NCBI GenBank assembly: GCA_003116855.1
Contig: BEWT01000016.1
Location: forward strand, 52,183-116,182
Direction: 5' to 3'
DNA from: Desulfurococcaceae archaeon AG1
GTDB lineage: Archaea; Thermoproteota; Thermoprotei_A; Sulfolobales; AG1
DNA: 64,000 nt
Each line of letters starts with the position of its first letter. The stretch's first letter is position 1. The notes below the pieces were generated by a model. The model saw only the letters and a list, made by a program, of their open reading frames with translations, ran no database searches and was not told the origin of the DNA. Both the position numbers and the translations under genes were made by a program. Shown here piece after piece: positions 26,820 through 35,808 of the stretch.

Positions 26820-26947
26820 CCTATTCAATTTCAATCAAACCAAATACACCCACAAACCCACGGGGATCCATAGATTCCTGGAACTAGGTAGTAAACCTAT
26901 AAAAGAACACTAACGCACACCCAAGAGCAAAGAGAAATAGAGGTAAA

Positions 26948-27236
26948 GGGCCGCCCCCACATAACCCGCCTTCTGTTATGGGGCATTTGGCTTAGCGGCC
27001 TACCCGCACCTCACGCGGCCTTCATCGGCGCGTTTGGCCTTGCTCCCCGGAGGTCGGCCGTTTCACCGTGCTCCACGGTTTCTCCGGGTTTGAACCCATC
27101 ATTGTCATCGCCCGTGGAGCCGTGTCGTTTCTGTGCCGTTGCCGCGGGTGCTACCCGCGCCCCTTGCGGGGCTCCGGTGCCGCGGGGAGGGCGGTGTTTC
27201 CTCGGGAGTACCCCGTGGGCCCCGTGGAGGCGGCCC
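26948..27236 (-). ncRNA. rnpB: RNase P RNA
   Basis: A 289-base GC-rich gene in an AT-rich neighbourhood. The ends pair to form helix P1 (GGGCCGCC at the 5' end with GGCGGCCC at the 3' end). Reading the minus strand, the conserved cores appear in order: GAGGAAACACCGCCC (CR-I area), GCACAGAAACGACACGG, GGAGCAAGGCCAAACG (CR-IV area) and ACAGAAGGCGGGTTATG (CR-V, which closes P4). These define the catalytic RNA that trims the 5' leader of pre-tRNAs. Protein partners Rpp30 and Pop5 are encoded 6-7 kb away. A reading frame shown by the same bases has no meaning. Confidence 0.93.
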
Positions 27237-27259
27237 AATTTATTATGGTCCTAGATATC

Positions 27260-27267
27260 TTTTATAC
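27260..27267 (-). promoter_or_regulatory. TATA box of the RNase P RNA gene
   Basis: TATAAAAG on the minus strand, centred about 27 bases before the first base of the RNase P RNA, the normal archaeal spacing for a stable-RNA promoter. Confidence 0.6.
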
Positions 27268-27297
27268 AAGTGAACACGAACAGTGAGATCCCTATCG

Positions 27298-28110
27298 CTA
27301 GTGGGTTGTTGGTTTAAATATGTTGTGGGGGTAATAGAGATTAACCTTTTCACCAACCCTTATCCATATCTCAACGCTATTCTCTAAAGAGCTTGTCAAG
27401 ATTTTCGGCATGAGGATCTGTTCTATTTGGAAAAGCCCTGCATAGTCATTCATATTAACAGTTATCCTAACAGGTCTCTCGCTACCCTCGGAAATTTCTA
27501 CGGAGTTTATCGACAGTGCTGACATAGCATGCATATCAACCTTTCCTAATTTATAGGGCGCTCTAGCCCTTCCCTGGGACATGTCGGTGCCATCAGCTAT
27601 CTTAACGATCCCAGCCTCTACTGTGAGACATCTAGTGTTATACTCAGTCGCGTATATAATATGCATGATCTCTTGTCTCAGCGCAATAATCCTCCTACCC
27701 CTCTCTCCAAGTATTTCGGGAAGTATTCTTGTGAGAATATCCTTTGCCAATAATGCTCCTAAGAGCTCGTGCTGGGATCTATGGATCGAGTTCCCTATAT
27801 CGTGGAGATATGCTCCAAGCAGTATAACTAGTTTCGCCTCATCTATACTCTGGATAGTCTTATCCCTGATCCCTGTCGGTATTATACCGGATCTAAATAA
27901 TGTATCTGCAATCTCGAGAGCCGCTCCTGAGACTATTATTGCGTGGATCCTCCCATGATCGTTGTATCTAAGCCTAGACACAGCCATAACATTACTCATC
28001 CTCAGGAGCTCTTGGATCTCGTCATCGTTTTCTAAGATCTTAACAGCCTTTGAAAGGATCTGAGATCCAGCTATATTCTTCTCAAGAAGCTCTGGACCAA
28101 CCACAACCAT
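27298..28110 (-). CDS. HD-domain phosphohydrolase
   Basis: A 270-residue metal-dependent hydrolase of the HD superfamily, archaeal COG1418-like group. A first histidine lies in DHGRIHAIIVSGAALEIA and the H-D pair in LLGAYLHDIGNSIHRSQHE; a later aspartate is in IVKIADGTDMSQGRAR. These residues bind two metal ions in enzymes that act on nucleotides or cyclic phosphates. The C-terminal ~90 residues form an unassigned beta-rich domain. The gene lies just upstream of, and on the same strand as, the RNase P RNA, but each likely has its own promoter. Confidence 0.8.
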   Translation of the reverse strand: MVVVGPELLEKNIAGSQILSKAVKILENDDEIQELLRMSNVMAVSRLRYNDHGRIHAIIVSGAALEIADTLFRSGIIPTGIRDKTIQSIDEAKLVILLGAYLHDIGNSIHRSQHELLGALLAKDILTRILPEILGERGRRIIALRQEIMHIIYATEYNTRCLTVEAGIVKIADGTDMSQGRARAPYKLGKVDMHAMSALSINSVEISEGSERPVRITVNMNDYAGLFQIEQILMPKILTSSLENSVEIWIRVGEKVNLYYPHNIFKPTTH

Positions 28111-28802
28111 AACGATCCCCCAAGATCATCTTATCTAAACGTAAAACCGTACCAGATTCCACATAAATATAGGGTAATAGTTTGCACGACAATACACAGT
28201 GCTTACGACAAACATCACCACTACCCATCAGCATGAACCATGCTTTTGCTTTTACCATAACATACCTCACGCAAATACTATTTAATCTATACCCGGCTAA
28301 TAAGCGTATATGAAGACATATATAGCCCTCAATATGGGGTCAGCTACTTCTGGTTTCATGGGATTTATAATAACAGATACTAAAATCTATAATTAATAGT
28401 TATACGAGAACATATGCTCATAAGCTGAAATACGATCTAGTAACTATAAAGGGCCAAACGAGATGAGTAAATATAGAGAAGATGTGGGGTTTCCCCACAG
28501 CAATGAACAAGAGCAAAGCTATGAGGAGGGAGCTATGGGCTGGATTACCCCGAATGTGTGGAGGCTGAAGATGGGAGCTCCGATGAAAGGGGCCCTGAGG
28601 TCAGTGAAGCCAAGGGCTGGGCAGTTGGTATCAAGCAATATCAACAGCTATGAAGCCCGAGCCCCGTATGATACAGCATTAAGCGTGTTCAGATCCTTTC
28701 TTTTAATATTCAAACTATCGTATAAGTAAATTTATTATAGTTAATAACGATTCCGTGTCTATGAGAGACTGGCCCCTTAAAACTACCAGCTTGGTATGCG
28801 AT
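28111..28802. other. Gene-poor stretch containing the second 185-bp element
   Basis: Nearly 700 bases with no supported gene. The only notable content is the 185-bp GC-rich element at 28481-28665. An 88-residue frame (28463-28729) running through that element is an effect of its composition or a transposase-tail relic, not a functional gene. Confidence 0.45.
28481..28665 (+). repeat. 185-bp GC-rich element, copy B
   Basis: Same length as copy A at 16053-16237, opposite orientation, about 96% identical. It starts GATGTGGGGTTTCCCCACAG (hairpin) and ends at GAAGCCCGAGCCCC. In this copy one frame is open throughout and includes RLKMGAPMKGALRSVKPRAG, reminiscent of C-terminal tails after the zinc finger of TnpB-type proteins, where the coding end overlaps the omega-RNA. 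The flanks of the two copies are unrelated, so the unit itself moved or was duplicated. Confidence 0.6.
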
Positions 28803-29960
28803 CTAGATTATCGGTGTATGTATTTCTTCACAAGTACCTAATCCTTTACTGGATCTGGGGCTCAAGATCTTTAGCAGTGGATCTATCTTGCTCCCGTTAA
28901 CCATCTTTGCTATTTCTACACCTAGATAGGGTGATCTCATGGTTCCATAGGAGCTTAGTCCATAAGCTATGTAGAGGTTCTCATAGACGCTATCCCTACC
29001 TATGACGGGGAGAAAGTCTGGCGTTGTGCCACATACGTGGGATGTTATTCCTATAATATGTGATCTCTCAGAGCCAGCTAGCCTTTCCGGTAGCTTATCG
29101 AGGGTCTCGATAAGGATTTCTCTATCTGGGGCTATATCGTTCTGATCCCTGGCTATCTTGCACGGACCATCACCAACTATAGCCCTTCTCTTAGTCTCTG
29201 GCGCTATGTAGAGATGGTTTTTACCATCATATATAATAGGGATCCCATACTCACCGCCAAGATCGACTGAGGCGCTCTGACATTTAAAGAGGAGCTGCTC
29301 AGGCTCTGGTGTTCTTCCAAAGCTCCTAGTAAATATAGAGGCTGTATCCACACCAACATCTAGAATGAATAGATCCCCGTATAACGAGCACTCATCGTTA
29401 TCGGAAATAACTCTTACCACATATTTCCCATCCGCGATCAGGCTTGTTTCGCCACATCTCTCAAGGATAGATCCACCGCTTCTTTCTATCTCTTTTTTAA
29501 TCCTGTATGATAGAGAGCCTGTGTTAAGCATGCCATCGCCCTCAGTATAGATCCCGATCTCGTTATCACCCACAATCACCGTCTCCCACAACTCCTTTAT
29601 CTCGTGGGGCTCGAGGAGCTTATACTCGACCCCAACGGATCTGTATATTAGTTCAAGTCTTTTCGTCACACGCGATATAGGGCTCAGTGTTAGGAAACCT
29701 GTTCTTCTTAAGAAGTGCTCCCCATACTCTTTCTCCATCTTTGTAATAATATCGATGGATCTTTGCGCGAAGATTATGTCAGCCCTAAGCACCAGCTGTC
29801 TAGTCATTATCCCAGTACTCTTGGAACAAGACCCTGAACAGAGTATGTCTCTCTCCACTATAGCAACCCTATAGCCACGGCTTAGAAGCTCTAGAGCCGC
29901 GAATTGTCCTAGAAGACCCCCGCCTACGATCACTACATCGTATTTCAACCGTATCCTCAT
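28803..29960 (-). CDS. FAD-dependent oxidoreductase (DAO family)
   Basis: A glycine/D-amino-acid oxidase or glycerol-3-phosphate dehydrogenase type flavoprotein. The Rossmann FAD motif is YDVVIVGGGLLGQFAALELL followed by the ribose-binding acidic end VAIVERD; the segment CSGSCSKSTGIMTRQL after it suits the GxxxS/T flavin contact, and the C-terminal VCGTTPDFLPVIGRD with IAYGLSSYGTMRSPYLG closes the FAD site. The longest frame begins at 29981, but ATG 29960 (MRIRLKYDVV) fits the family better. The acceptor amine or polyol cannot be deduced; the gene stands alone, divergent from the phosphoribosyltransferase. Confidence 0.8.
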   Translation of the reverse strand: MRIRLKYDVVIVGGGLLGQFAALELLSRGYRVAIVERDILCSGSCSKSTGIMTRQLVLRADIIFAQRSIDIITKMEKEYGEHFLRRTGFLTLSPISRVTKRLELIYRSVGVEYKLLEPHEIKELWETVIVGDNEIGIYTEGDGMLNTGSLSYRIKKEIERSGGSILERCGETSLIADGKYVVRVISDNDECSLYGDLFILDVGVDTASIFTRSFGRTPEPEQLLFKCQSASVDLGGEYGIPIIYDGKNHLYIAPETKRRAIVGDGPCKIARDQNDIAPDREILIETLDKLPERLAGSERSHIIGITSHVCGTTPDFLPVIGRDSVYENLYIAYGLSSYGTMRSPYLGVEIAKMVNGSKIDPLLKILSPRSSKGLGTCEEIHTPII

Positions 29961-30067
29961 CCTCGATAATGGTTTATACAAGACAGAGTATTAGCTAAAT
30001 TTCCCAGACTCTTAGGAGACTGTATGGGCTTATCTTTTCATATTCAATAGTTATGGTGGGGGTGTGG

Positions 30068-30685
30068 ATGGGCTATCTGGTCCTTAACTGGCCTGATATA
30101 ATGGTCGGATCTATAGAGCTTACTAAGAAAATAGCTAATAGCCATTATATTCCAGACATGGTTGTGGGGATCTTTAGGAACGGCTGGATCTTGGCTAAGC
30201 TGGTTTCAGATCTCTTGGGTGTTGACGAGGTGGGAGGGATAGGGATCAAATTCTACAAAGGGATTGGGGAGACGAGAGAGAGACCCCTTGTAACATCGGG
30301 GCCAACACTTTCGCCGAGAGAGAAGAGAGTGCTAGTTGTTGATGACGTTTCAGATACTGGGAGAACACTTCAAACAGCTATAGAGCTTATAAAGCTATAT
30401 GGTGCAAAGGAGGTTAGGACAGCAACCCTATATGTTAAGCCAAAAACAATACTATACCCGGATTATCACTATGGAGAGACAAGCGATTGGATAGTTTTTC
30501 CCTGGGAGTATGGTGAGGTTATAAGAGAGGTGTCAAGAACACTCTATGGGGACACGGATCCAAGTTCTATCGAAAAAGCTGCCGAGAGAATAGGGATAAA
30601 GGATAGGGATTTTATAAAAGCTCTCGCAGTTATTGAGGAAAACAGAGCAGGTGCTAAGGGTAGTTCTTCTAGCCGTAACCGGTGA
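30068..30685 (+). CDS. Phosphoribosyltransferase (purine salvage type)
   Basis: About 205 residues with the PRPP-binding loop VLVVDDVSDTGRTLQTAIEL, the key acidic pair and TGRT clearly present, and an early MVVGIFRNGWILAKLVSDLL that provides the PPi loop. This is the Gpt-like (COG2236) branch of hypoxanthine/xanthine-guanine phosphoribosyltransferases. ATG 30068 follows GGTGGGGGTG; a GTG-type start at 30053 is possible. The C-terminal ~60 residues are helical and charged. The DUF99 gene starts four bases after the stop, so they are likely co-transcribed. Confidence 0.82.
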   Translation: MGYLVLNWPDIMVGSIELTKKIANSHYIPDMVVGIFRNGWILAKLVSDLLGVDEVGGIGIKFYKGIGETRERPLVTSGPTLSPREKRVLVVDDVSDTGRTLQTAIELIKLYGAKEVRTATLYVKPKTILYPDYHYGETSDWIVFPWEYGEVIREVSRTLYGDTDPSSIEKAAERIGIKDRDFIKALAVIEENRAGAKGSSSSRNR

Positions 30686-30689
30686 AAGG

Positions 30690-31307
30690 ATGCAGGATAA
30701 ACTGGTTCTCGCTATAGATGATGGTTATTTTTTGCCTGAATATAAATCGCTAAAAGGATACACGCCTATAGTTGGTGTTGTTGGATATAGATCGTTTGTG
30801 CTCAATATATATCTAAGACTCCTTCTAGTAGACTCCATGGGCATAGGCAAGATTTTTCTCGAAATCTACAATGAGCATGCAAAAGCAAATGGACCCCGTA
30901 TAGATGCTATTATGGGGGATAATGTTATCTATGGAGGATTCTCTGTATATGACCCCTGGGATATTTATTCAAACATCGGTGTGCCATTGATAGTTATCTT
31001 CTCACACGAGCTAGATCTTGGGAGAATTAGAAAGGCTCTGGAGAAGCATTTCATAGATCATCACGATAGATATAGAATAATAGATAAGGCTTATAGACTT
31101 TCAAGACTATTACAAACACCCAGAGGCATCCTAAGAATCCTTTGTGTTGGCATTGACTGGGATCGGTGTATCGATATCGTTATTGATAACCAGACTTTCC
31201 ACCCGCTTCCCCAGCCCCTGAGGCACGCCGATATCATAGCATCAGCTGTTGGAAGGCTTATCTCCTCCAACCTTTCTCCTATTGATAGAGATTCTGAGCA
31301 TAGTTAG
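30690..31307 (+). CDS. DUF99 (endonuclease dU-like) protein
   Basis: A protein of the COG1628/UPF0215 family, structurally related to endonuclease V and annotated as possible endonuclease dU. The family start LVLAIDDGYF is followed by YTPIVGVVGYRS, and the central YGGFSVYDPWDIYSNIGVPLIVIF matches the conserved G-F-N-x-x-D segment, here with S-V replacing the usual N-I. ATG 30690 has GGTGAAAGG just upstream, five bases after the PRTase stop; the longer frame from 30633 overlaps that gene and is unlikely. A minus-strand small gene overlaps its 3' end. Confidence 0.78.
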   Translation: MQDKLVLAIDDGYFLPEYKSLKGYTPIVGVVGYRSFVLNIYLRLLLVDSMGIGKIFLEIYNEHAKANGPRIDAIMGDNVIYGGFSVYDPWDIYSNIGVPLIVIFSHELDLGRIRKALEKHFIDHHDRYRIIDKAYRLSRLLQTPRGILRILCVGIDWDRCIDIVIDNQTFHPLPQPLRHADIIASAVGRLISSNLSPIDRDSEHS

Positions 31308-31385
31308 TATTATGAGATAGGCAAGAGCTGCTGCTCCTAAAACCATCCCCATTACCACAGCCTGAGCCTCATCCAGGCTGAACAT
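31242..31385 (-). CDS. Small single-helix membrane protein (47 residues)
   Basis: A short frame begins at ATG 31385, preceded by GGTGGT at the right distance and only 12 bases after the stop of the IMPase gene on the same strand. It encodes an acidic start (MFSLDEAQ), one long hydrophobic helix (about residues 9-30) and a basic cytosolic end (RISINRRKVGG). Its last 66 bases run antisense to the end of the DUF99 gene. The positive-inside pattern, ribosome site and spacing argue for a real gene, but I know no family for it. Confidence 0.5.
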   Translation of the reverse strand: MFSLDEAQAVVMGMVLGAAALAYLIILTMLRISINRRKVGGDKPSNS

Positions 31386-31397
31386 AAGACCACCAGG

Positions 31398-32234
31398 CTA
31401 GCTATCTCTAACTATATCGATAATGCTTTTCTCTCTTGACACTATTATTGAGCCGATCCTGCTTAATCTATCGGCAGGGATATTTATCTCATCACCCCTA
31501 TCGTCAATTACAAAAGCTCCCAGCTCCTTAGCAAACCCTATCGCGGCAGCAACATCTATATTTCTCAACCTACCCCTGAGATCTATGAATGCTCTGAACC
31601 TCCCCATAGATACATTTATTATATCAAGAGACGCTGATCCAAGGGATCTTATCTTAGGCTTTCCTAGCCTGAACCAGAGCTTATGGATCCTTCCAACAAG
31701 ATCGGGCTCCTCGAAGTACGCCAATATCACACTCGGACCCTCACTAACGAGCCCATATGCCGGCTCGTTATTGACATACGCCCCTAATCCTTTTAAGAAG
31801 CTATAGCTACGATCCCTGAAGATCTCTGCAACCACTCCTACCACAACATCGTTAAGAGACGCCCCAGCTTTATATGGGAGCGCGGCTAGGCTCACGCTAC
31901 AGTAAGGTATATCTGCCACATAGTTTATAGATCCGTCGAGCGGATCTAGGAGGAATATATATTCAGGCTCTCTACCCCCTATCACTAGGGATCCCGTCTC
32001 TTCCGTTATAACCAACGCTCCAACCCCCCTGCTCTTGATCTCCTCTAATATGTGATCCTCCACAGCCTTATCGATCCTCCTGGTATCATCACCAGTAGGG
32101 TTTTTCGAGAGTACCGCGAACATGTTCTGGTCACCGCTCCTCTCTCTAGCATACTTAGCCCCTTCTACCGCTATGCTTACCACCAACCTATATAGATCTG
32201 CTAGGCTTCCGCGATCCTGTGCCGGCTCTCCCAC
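31398..32234 (-). CDS. Inositol monophosphatase / fructose-1,6-bisphosphatase family enzyme
   Basis: The 278-residue protein has the metal-site signatures of this family: ITEETG (Glu) and FLLDPLDGSINYVADIPYCSVSLA, then a C-terminal LRNIDVAAAIGFAKELGAFV holding the last metal aspartate. In archaea such enzymes hydrolyse inositol-1-phosphate and often fructose-1,6-bisphosphate too. The former role feeds inositol into lipid head groups or the osmolyte di-myo-inositol phosphate; the latter serves gluconeogenesis. Substrate preference cannot be fixed from sequence. It may share a transcript with the small membrane protein downstream. Confidence 0.88.
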   Translation of the reverse strand: MGEPAQDRGSLADLYRLVVSIAVEGAKYARERSGDQNMFAVLSKNPTGDDTRRIDKAVEDHILEEIKSRGVGALVITEETGSLVIGGREPEYIFLLDPLDGSINYVADIPYCSVSLAALPYKAGASLNDVVVGVVAEIFRDRSYSFLKGLGAYVNNEPAYGLVSEGPSVILAYFEEPDLVGRIHKLWFRLGKPKIRSLGSASLDIINVSMGRFRAFIDLRGRLRNIDVAAAIGFAKELGAFVIDDRGDEINIPADRLSRIGSIIVSREKSIIDIVRDS

Positions 32235-32308
32235 GACGCTTCACAATTAACTATCACTAACTAGCTCTAATAACTATAGAGCTAAAGATCCTGAAAGTCC
32301 GAGGCCTT

Positions 32309-33700
32309 TTACTCTAGACTTTCGAAAATCTCGATCTTTCTCTTTTTCTCAATATTGTTTACATATATGACTCTTGAGTAGACAGTTCTCTCAATACCGC
32401 TCTTTCGGAGTGTTTCTTTTATATGCTTGGTAACTGCTTCTCTCGCCTCTATACCATTATCGCTGTGAATATATACAGGCTCCACCCCCCAGAGGATGTG
32501 TGATTGTCTATAGATATCATCCTCATCCGTTAACAGATAGATCTTGTGTGACGGTTTGTATACAGAGATCGCTAGAGCCATATCGATCTCTCTGTCCAGT
32601 ATTACCAGAGGAGCTTCTAGACTTTCAGAGAGCCTATAGATACCATATGAATATCTATCCCGCTCACTATCTACCCCCCTCTCCATCACGCTAAACAGGC
32701 TATCGCGAGTCACCCCGGGCTCTCTCTCAGCCCTTTCTATAACTTTTCTAGCCCACCTAACAGCCTCAACAGGGTATAGTCCAACCGCTGTCTCTCCTGT
32801 CAGCATTATGGCATCAGCTCCTTGGGTAACTGCTACATATAGATCGTTAACCTCAGCCCTGGTAGGGACTGGCGAGCTTGTCATGGACTCGAGGATCTGT
32901 GTGGCTACTATGGCTGGTTTGCCTAGTCTATGGCATATCTCCAAGATCTTTCTCTGCACTATGGGAACTTCTTCCAAGCCCAGGTTCATCCCAAGATCGC
33001 CTCTAGCTATCACAACACCATCCGAGCTTCTTACTATCTGCTCTATATTCTTCACAGCACTCGCATTCTCTATCTTGGCAAGGAGCCTTTGTCTCCCTCC
33101 AAGCTTGTTTATGGTCTCCCTAACTATCCTTAGATCCTCTGCATTTCTCACATGGCTTATACCAAGGTAGGTGAATTTATTCTCCACAGAGAACCTGATT
33201 GCCTCGAAATCCCTATCTCTGATTATCTGTGAGGCGGGTTCTTTACCCTTTATAGTAAGCCCTTTCCCCGGCTTGAGAACACCATCAGTTATCGCTATCG
33301 CCTCAACTCTATCCCAGTTGGAGGCTATCACCTCAAGCATAACCCTTCCATCATCTAGCATTATTATATCACCCTCCTCAGCGATCTCGAAGAACTCCTT
33401 ATCCCTGAGGGGAACCCCATCACCTGAGTTGGAGAAAACCACCTTACTCCCTTTCTTAAAGCTAAACTCCTTAAACTCGCCCAGCCTTATAGACGGTCCT
33501 GGGAGATCGCCTATTAGGCATAGGCGATCTCCCATCACCTTCTCCAGATCCCTTATAGCCTTAACTATATCGCTCCAGAAAGCTTGATCGCCATGCGCCA
33601 TATTTATTCTAAAGCACCTAACCCCGATCCTATAAAACTCTCTAAGAACCTCCGGGCTCTTAGAAGAGGGTCCTATCGACGCTATTATCTTTACCCTCAC
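32309..33700 (-). CDS. pyk: Pyruvate kinase
   Basis: Pyruvate kinase makes ATP and pyruvate from phosphoenolpyruvate at the end of glycolysis. The barrel motifs are present: IIASIGPSSKSPEVL, VRCFRINMAHGD with the catalytic arginine, GDLPGPSIRLG, LLAKIENASAVKNIEQI with the active-site lysine, GVVIARGDLGMNLGLEEVP, and ADAIMLTGETAVGLYPVEAV. The B domain lies at about residues 70-160 and the C-terminal regulatory domain is somewhat divergent. At 463 residues it is a normal archaeal length. Its neighbour may be a fructose bisphosphatase, so opposing steps of sugar metabolism sit side by side. Confidence 0.95.
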   Translation of the reverse strand: MRVKIIASIGPSSKSPEVLREFYRIGVRCFRINMAHGDQAFWSDIVKAIRDLEKVMGDRLCLIGDLPGPSIRLGEFKEFSFKKGSKVVFSNSGDGVPLRDKEFFEIAEEGDIIMLDDGRVMLEVIASNWDRVEAIAITDGVLKPGKGLTIKGKEPASQIIRDRDFEAIRFSVENKFTYLGISHVRNAEDLRIVRETINKLGGRQRLLAKIENASAVKNIEQIVRSSDGVVIARGDLGMNLGLEEVPIVQRKILEICHRLGKPAIVATQILESMTSSPVPTRAEVNDLYVAVTQGADAIMLTGETAVGLYPVEAVRWARKVIERAEREPGVTRDSLFSVMERGVDSERDRYSYGIYRLSESLEAPLVILDREIDMALAISVYKPSHKIYLLTDEDDIYRQSHILWGVEPVYIHSDNGIEAREAVTKHIKETLRKSGIERTVYSRVIYVNNIEKKRKIEIFESLE

Positions 33701-34165
33701 GAGTCTTCACAATTATTACTTATGCAAAGGGGTATTAGTAGTTTTGCCCACCAAGCGTTAGGGTTTGCTTCAATCACTCATACCAGATCAGATAATTACC
33801 AATACCGCTTTGGTCGGCAAATCGATGATAAGACCCTAAGCTGAATGTCCTCTCACACGCTCATATGCTCTAGAACTTTTTCTCCAAAGGTTCAGGAAAA
33901 ATATTCAGGTTGATTAATTCTTATCTTTGCTTTGCATTGATAGATCTTCGCAAGATCCTGGATTATAATTGGGGGCTTTTTCAAATCACCTACACAGAAA
34001 TGATTACCTAAATAAATCAAGGGTTTCATCTATTAGCCCAGTGGTGGTTCGCTACCTCACATTGGCAAGGAGATCCTGCAAGTGGTGTGGAAGCTCCCAG
34101 GTATAACAGACATCAAGGGATCTAACAAGCTTCCGGAGACATATTGTAATGAGTGATCATGCGGC
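33701..34165. other. Intergenic region before an MFS gene
   Basis: About 465 bases. Near the right end, a stretch (about 34045-34155) is open in one frame and reads like protein (HIGKEILQVVWKLPG) up to a TGA at 34152, but it has no start codon, so it may be the end of a lost gene. No RNA or repeat is evident. Confidence 0.35.
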
Positions 34166-35431
34166 TTGTCTCAATTTATTTGGCATATGCTATATCTCTT
34201 GGTTGAGCTATTGATAAGAAAGGATGTGGATCTTTACCCTGCATATCTATCAGTAGCTTTTATAAGATCGGCTAACGCTGTTTTCATTGTATCTTTAACA
34301 GTAACGTTTCCTAGTTTGAGTGCAGGGGTTCAGGGATTCTTGTTAGCTGTATATTCTGTTGCTGAAGCTCTATCCGGGCTTGCCTCGGGCGCTCTCTACG
34401 AGATCCTTGGTTTAAAGTTCTCCCTAGCTATTGCCTCATCCATGCTTGTTGTAATATATCTCCTCATGGGTATATCATCATCAATTCTGGAGCTTGCCGT
34501 GCTAAACGCGATAGCGGGGTTCGCAGCATCACTGATCCTCGTATCTTCTCTCTCAGCTGTTGCTGAGGGAACTAGGGGTGCATCTAGAAAAAGGATCTTT
34601 GGCGTTGGAGGTTTCGAAGCATCTAACCTGGGTGGTTACGCATTAGGCTTCTCGCTAGCAGGTCTTCTAGAGATCCTGGGTGTCCTCAGCGGCTTTACAG
34701 TCTCAGCGATTCTAGCTATGCTATCGCTTATAAGCAGCCTTCTAGTTCGAGAGGTGGTGGCTAGGAGGGGTTTTATCAATTATAGGGAGTTCTACTCAGT
34801 GAGCAAGAGATCCCTTACTCTAATCCCCATGTGGTTTGGTTTTGCCGTAATCCTCGGGGTTGGTTTCCTCTCACCTAAGATTATAAAGGAGCTCAACCTA
34901 GGAATCCCATTACCCTTTACTAGTAATATTGGTAAAGGAGAGGAAGGAGTTGTTGGAAGCTATGTAGCTAATCCAAGCATTGGTTTGTTCCTAATACTTG
35001 CATTGGTTGGAGTAGCTGGTGGTATAATGCTTGGGAGCTTGATAGCTGCGAAAATAGGGAAGGAGAGGTCTCTTTTACTGGGTACATTCTCGCTACCAAT
35101 CGCTCTCATAGTGCTTGGGCTAACATACAAGGAGCTATTTGTATTCCTCCCACTAATAATACTCCTAGCAACACCAGCTCTAACAATCCCTCCAACACTC
35201 CTAGCCCTCCTAGCTGACTATACTGATAATATGAGGAGAGGGCCCTCGGCAGGGGTGTATGTTACTACACTTGGTATTGGTATAGGAATAGGGGAGATCC
35301 TAGGAGGTAGGATCTTTGATACCGCAGGGTTCGGACCTCTATCTTACTTCCTGGCATTAATGTTCCTAGCACTCTCACTACCAACTAGCATATATGTTAC
35401 AAGAACCAGTTCCAGGTATAGCGACGGGTAA
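34166..35431 (+). CDS. Major facilitator superfamily transporter
   Basis: A 421-residue carrier with about 12 hydrophobic helices in two bundles split by a long loop (about residues 225-270). The loop between helices 2 and 3 lacks a perfect G-x-x-x-D-R-x-G-R-K motif. The second half contains GVYVTTLGIGIGIGEILGGRIFDTAG, typical of drug- or metabolite-type MFS proteins. The frame opens with a TTG at 34166; an ATG eight codons in (MLYLLVELLIRKDVD) or a downstream TTG are other possible starts. No neighbouring enzyme gives away the substrate. Confidence 0.75.
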   Translation: MSQFIWHMLYLLVELLIRKDVDLYPAYLSVAFIRSANAVFIVSLTVTFPSLSAGVQGFLLAVYSVAEALSGLASGALYEILGLKFSLAIASSMLVVIYLLMGISSSILELAVLNAIAGFAASLILVSSLSAVAEGTRGASRKRIFGVGGFEASNLGGYALGFSLAGLLEILGVLSGFTVSAILAMLSLISSLLVREVVARRGFINYREFYSVSKRSLTLIPMWFGFAVILGVGFLSPKIIKELNLGIPLPFTSNIGKGEEGVVGSYVANPSIGLFLILALVGVAGGIMLGSLIAAKIGKERSLLLGTFSLPIALIVLGLTYKELFVFLPLIILLATPALTIPPTLLALLADYTDNMRRGPSAGVYVTTLGIGIGIGEILGGRIFDTAGFGPLSYFLALMFLALSLPTSIYVTRTSSRYSDG

Positions 35432-35808
35432 TAGCATAAATGATTAAGCTGGGAATTAGGATTCCTCTGCTAAGCTGCTATATTATATATAGCAAACCCT
35501 CTATGTATATATGAAAGTGAGAATAGCGAAGGTTTATCTAGAGCCACAGCATATGTAGCGGTATCACGGTAGCAATAGCTAGAAACACGGGTTCGTAAGA
35601 CAAATACTTCTACCTCATCCACACTAGGGGTTTCTCTATCCCTATGGGCGAGGTTGAAACTCTAGTTGTAAAATAATATCAAAGAATATCGGGGACGAAC
35701 AACAAACTACTGTATGAGCGATAGTCAATGCTAGTATAACTTATTAACTTATTATATGAGGCTTTGCAATAATTATTAGGCTATAGTCTTATTTATCCTC
35801 TTATATTA
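35432..35808. other. AT-rich intergenic region
   Basis: Between the convergent MFS and ArnR-like genes. A short frame (about 35512) opens with ATG but stops after 15 codons. I see nothing else I can support. Confidence 0.35.

Noticed and set aside
27011-27286. Protein-coding frames over the RNase P RNA on both strands
   Set aside because: They arise from the stop-poor GC-rich RNA gene; the RNA core motifs explain the sequence fully.
28463-28729. 88-residue frame through the second GC-rich element
   Set aside because: The equivalent frame in the other copy has a stop, and there is no full protein domain; it is treated as part of a repeat.
34045-34155. Protein-like open stretch before the MFS gene
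   Set aside because: No start codon and an upstream in-frame stop; at most the end of a lost gene.
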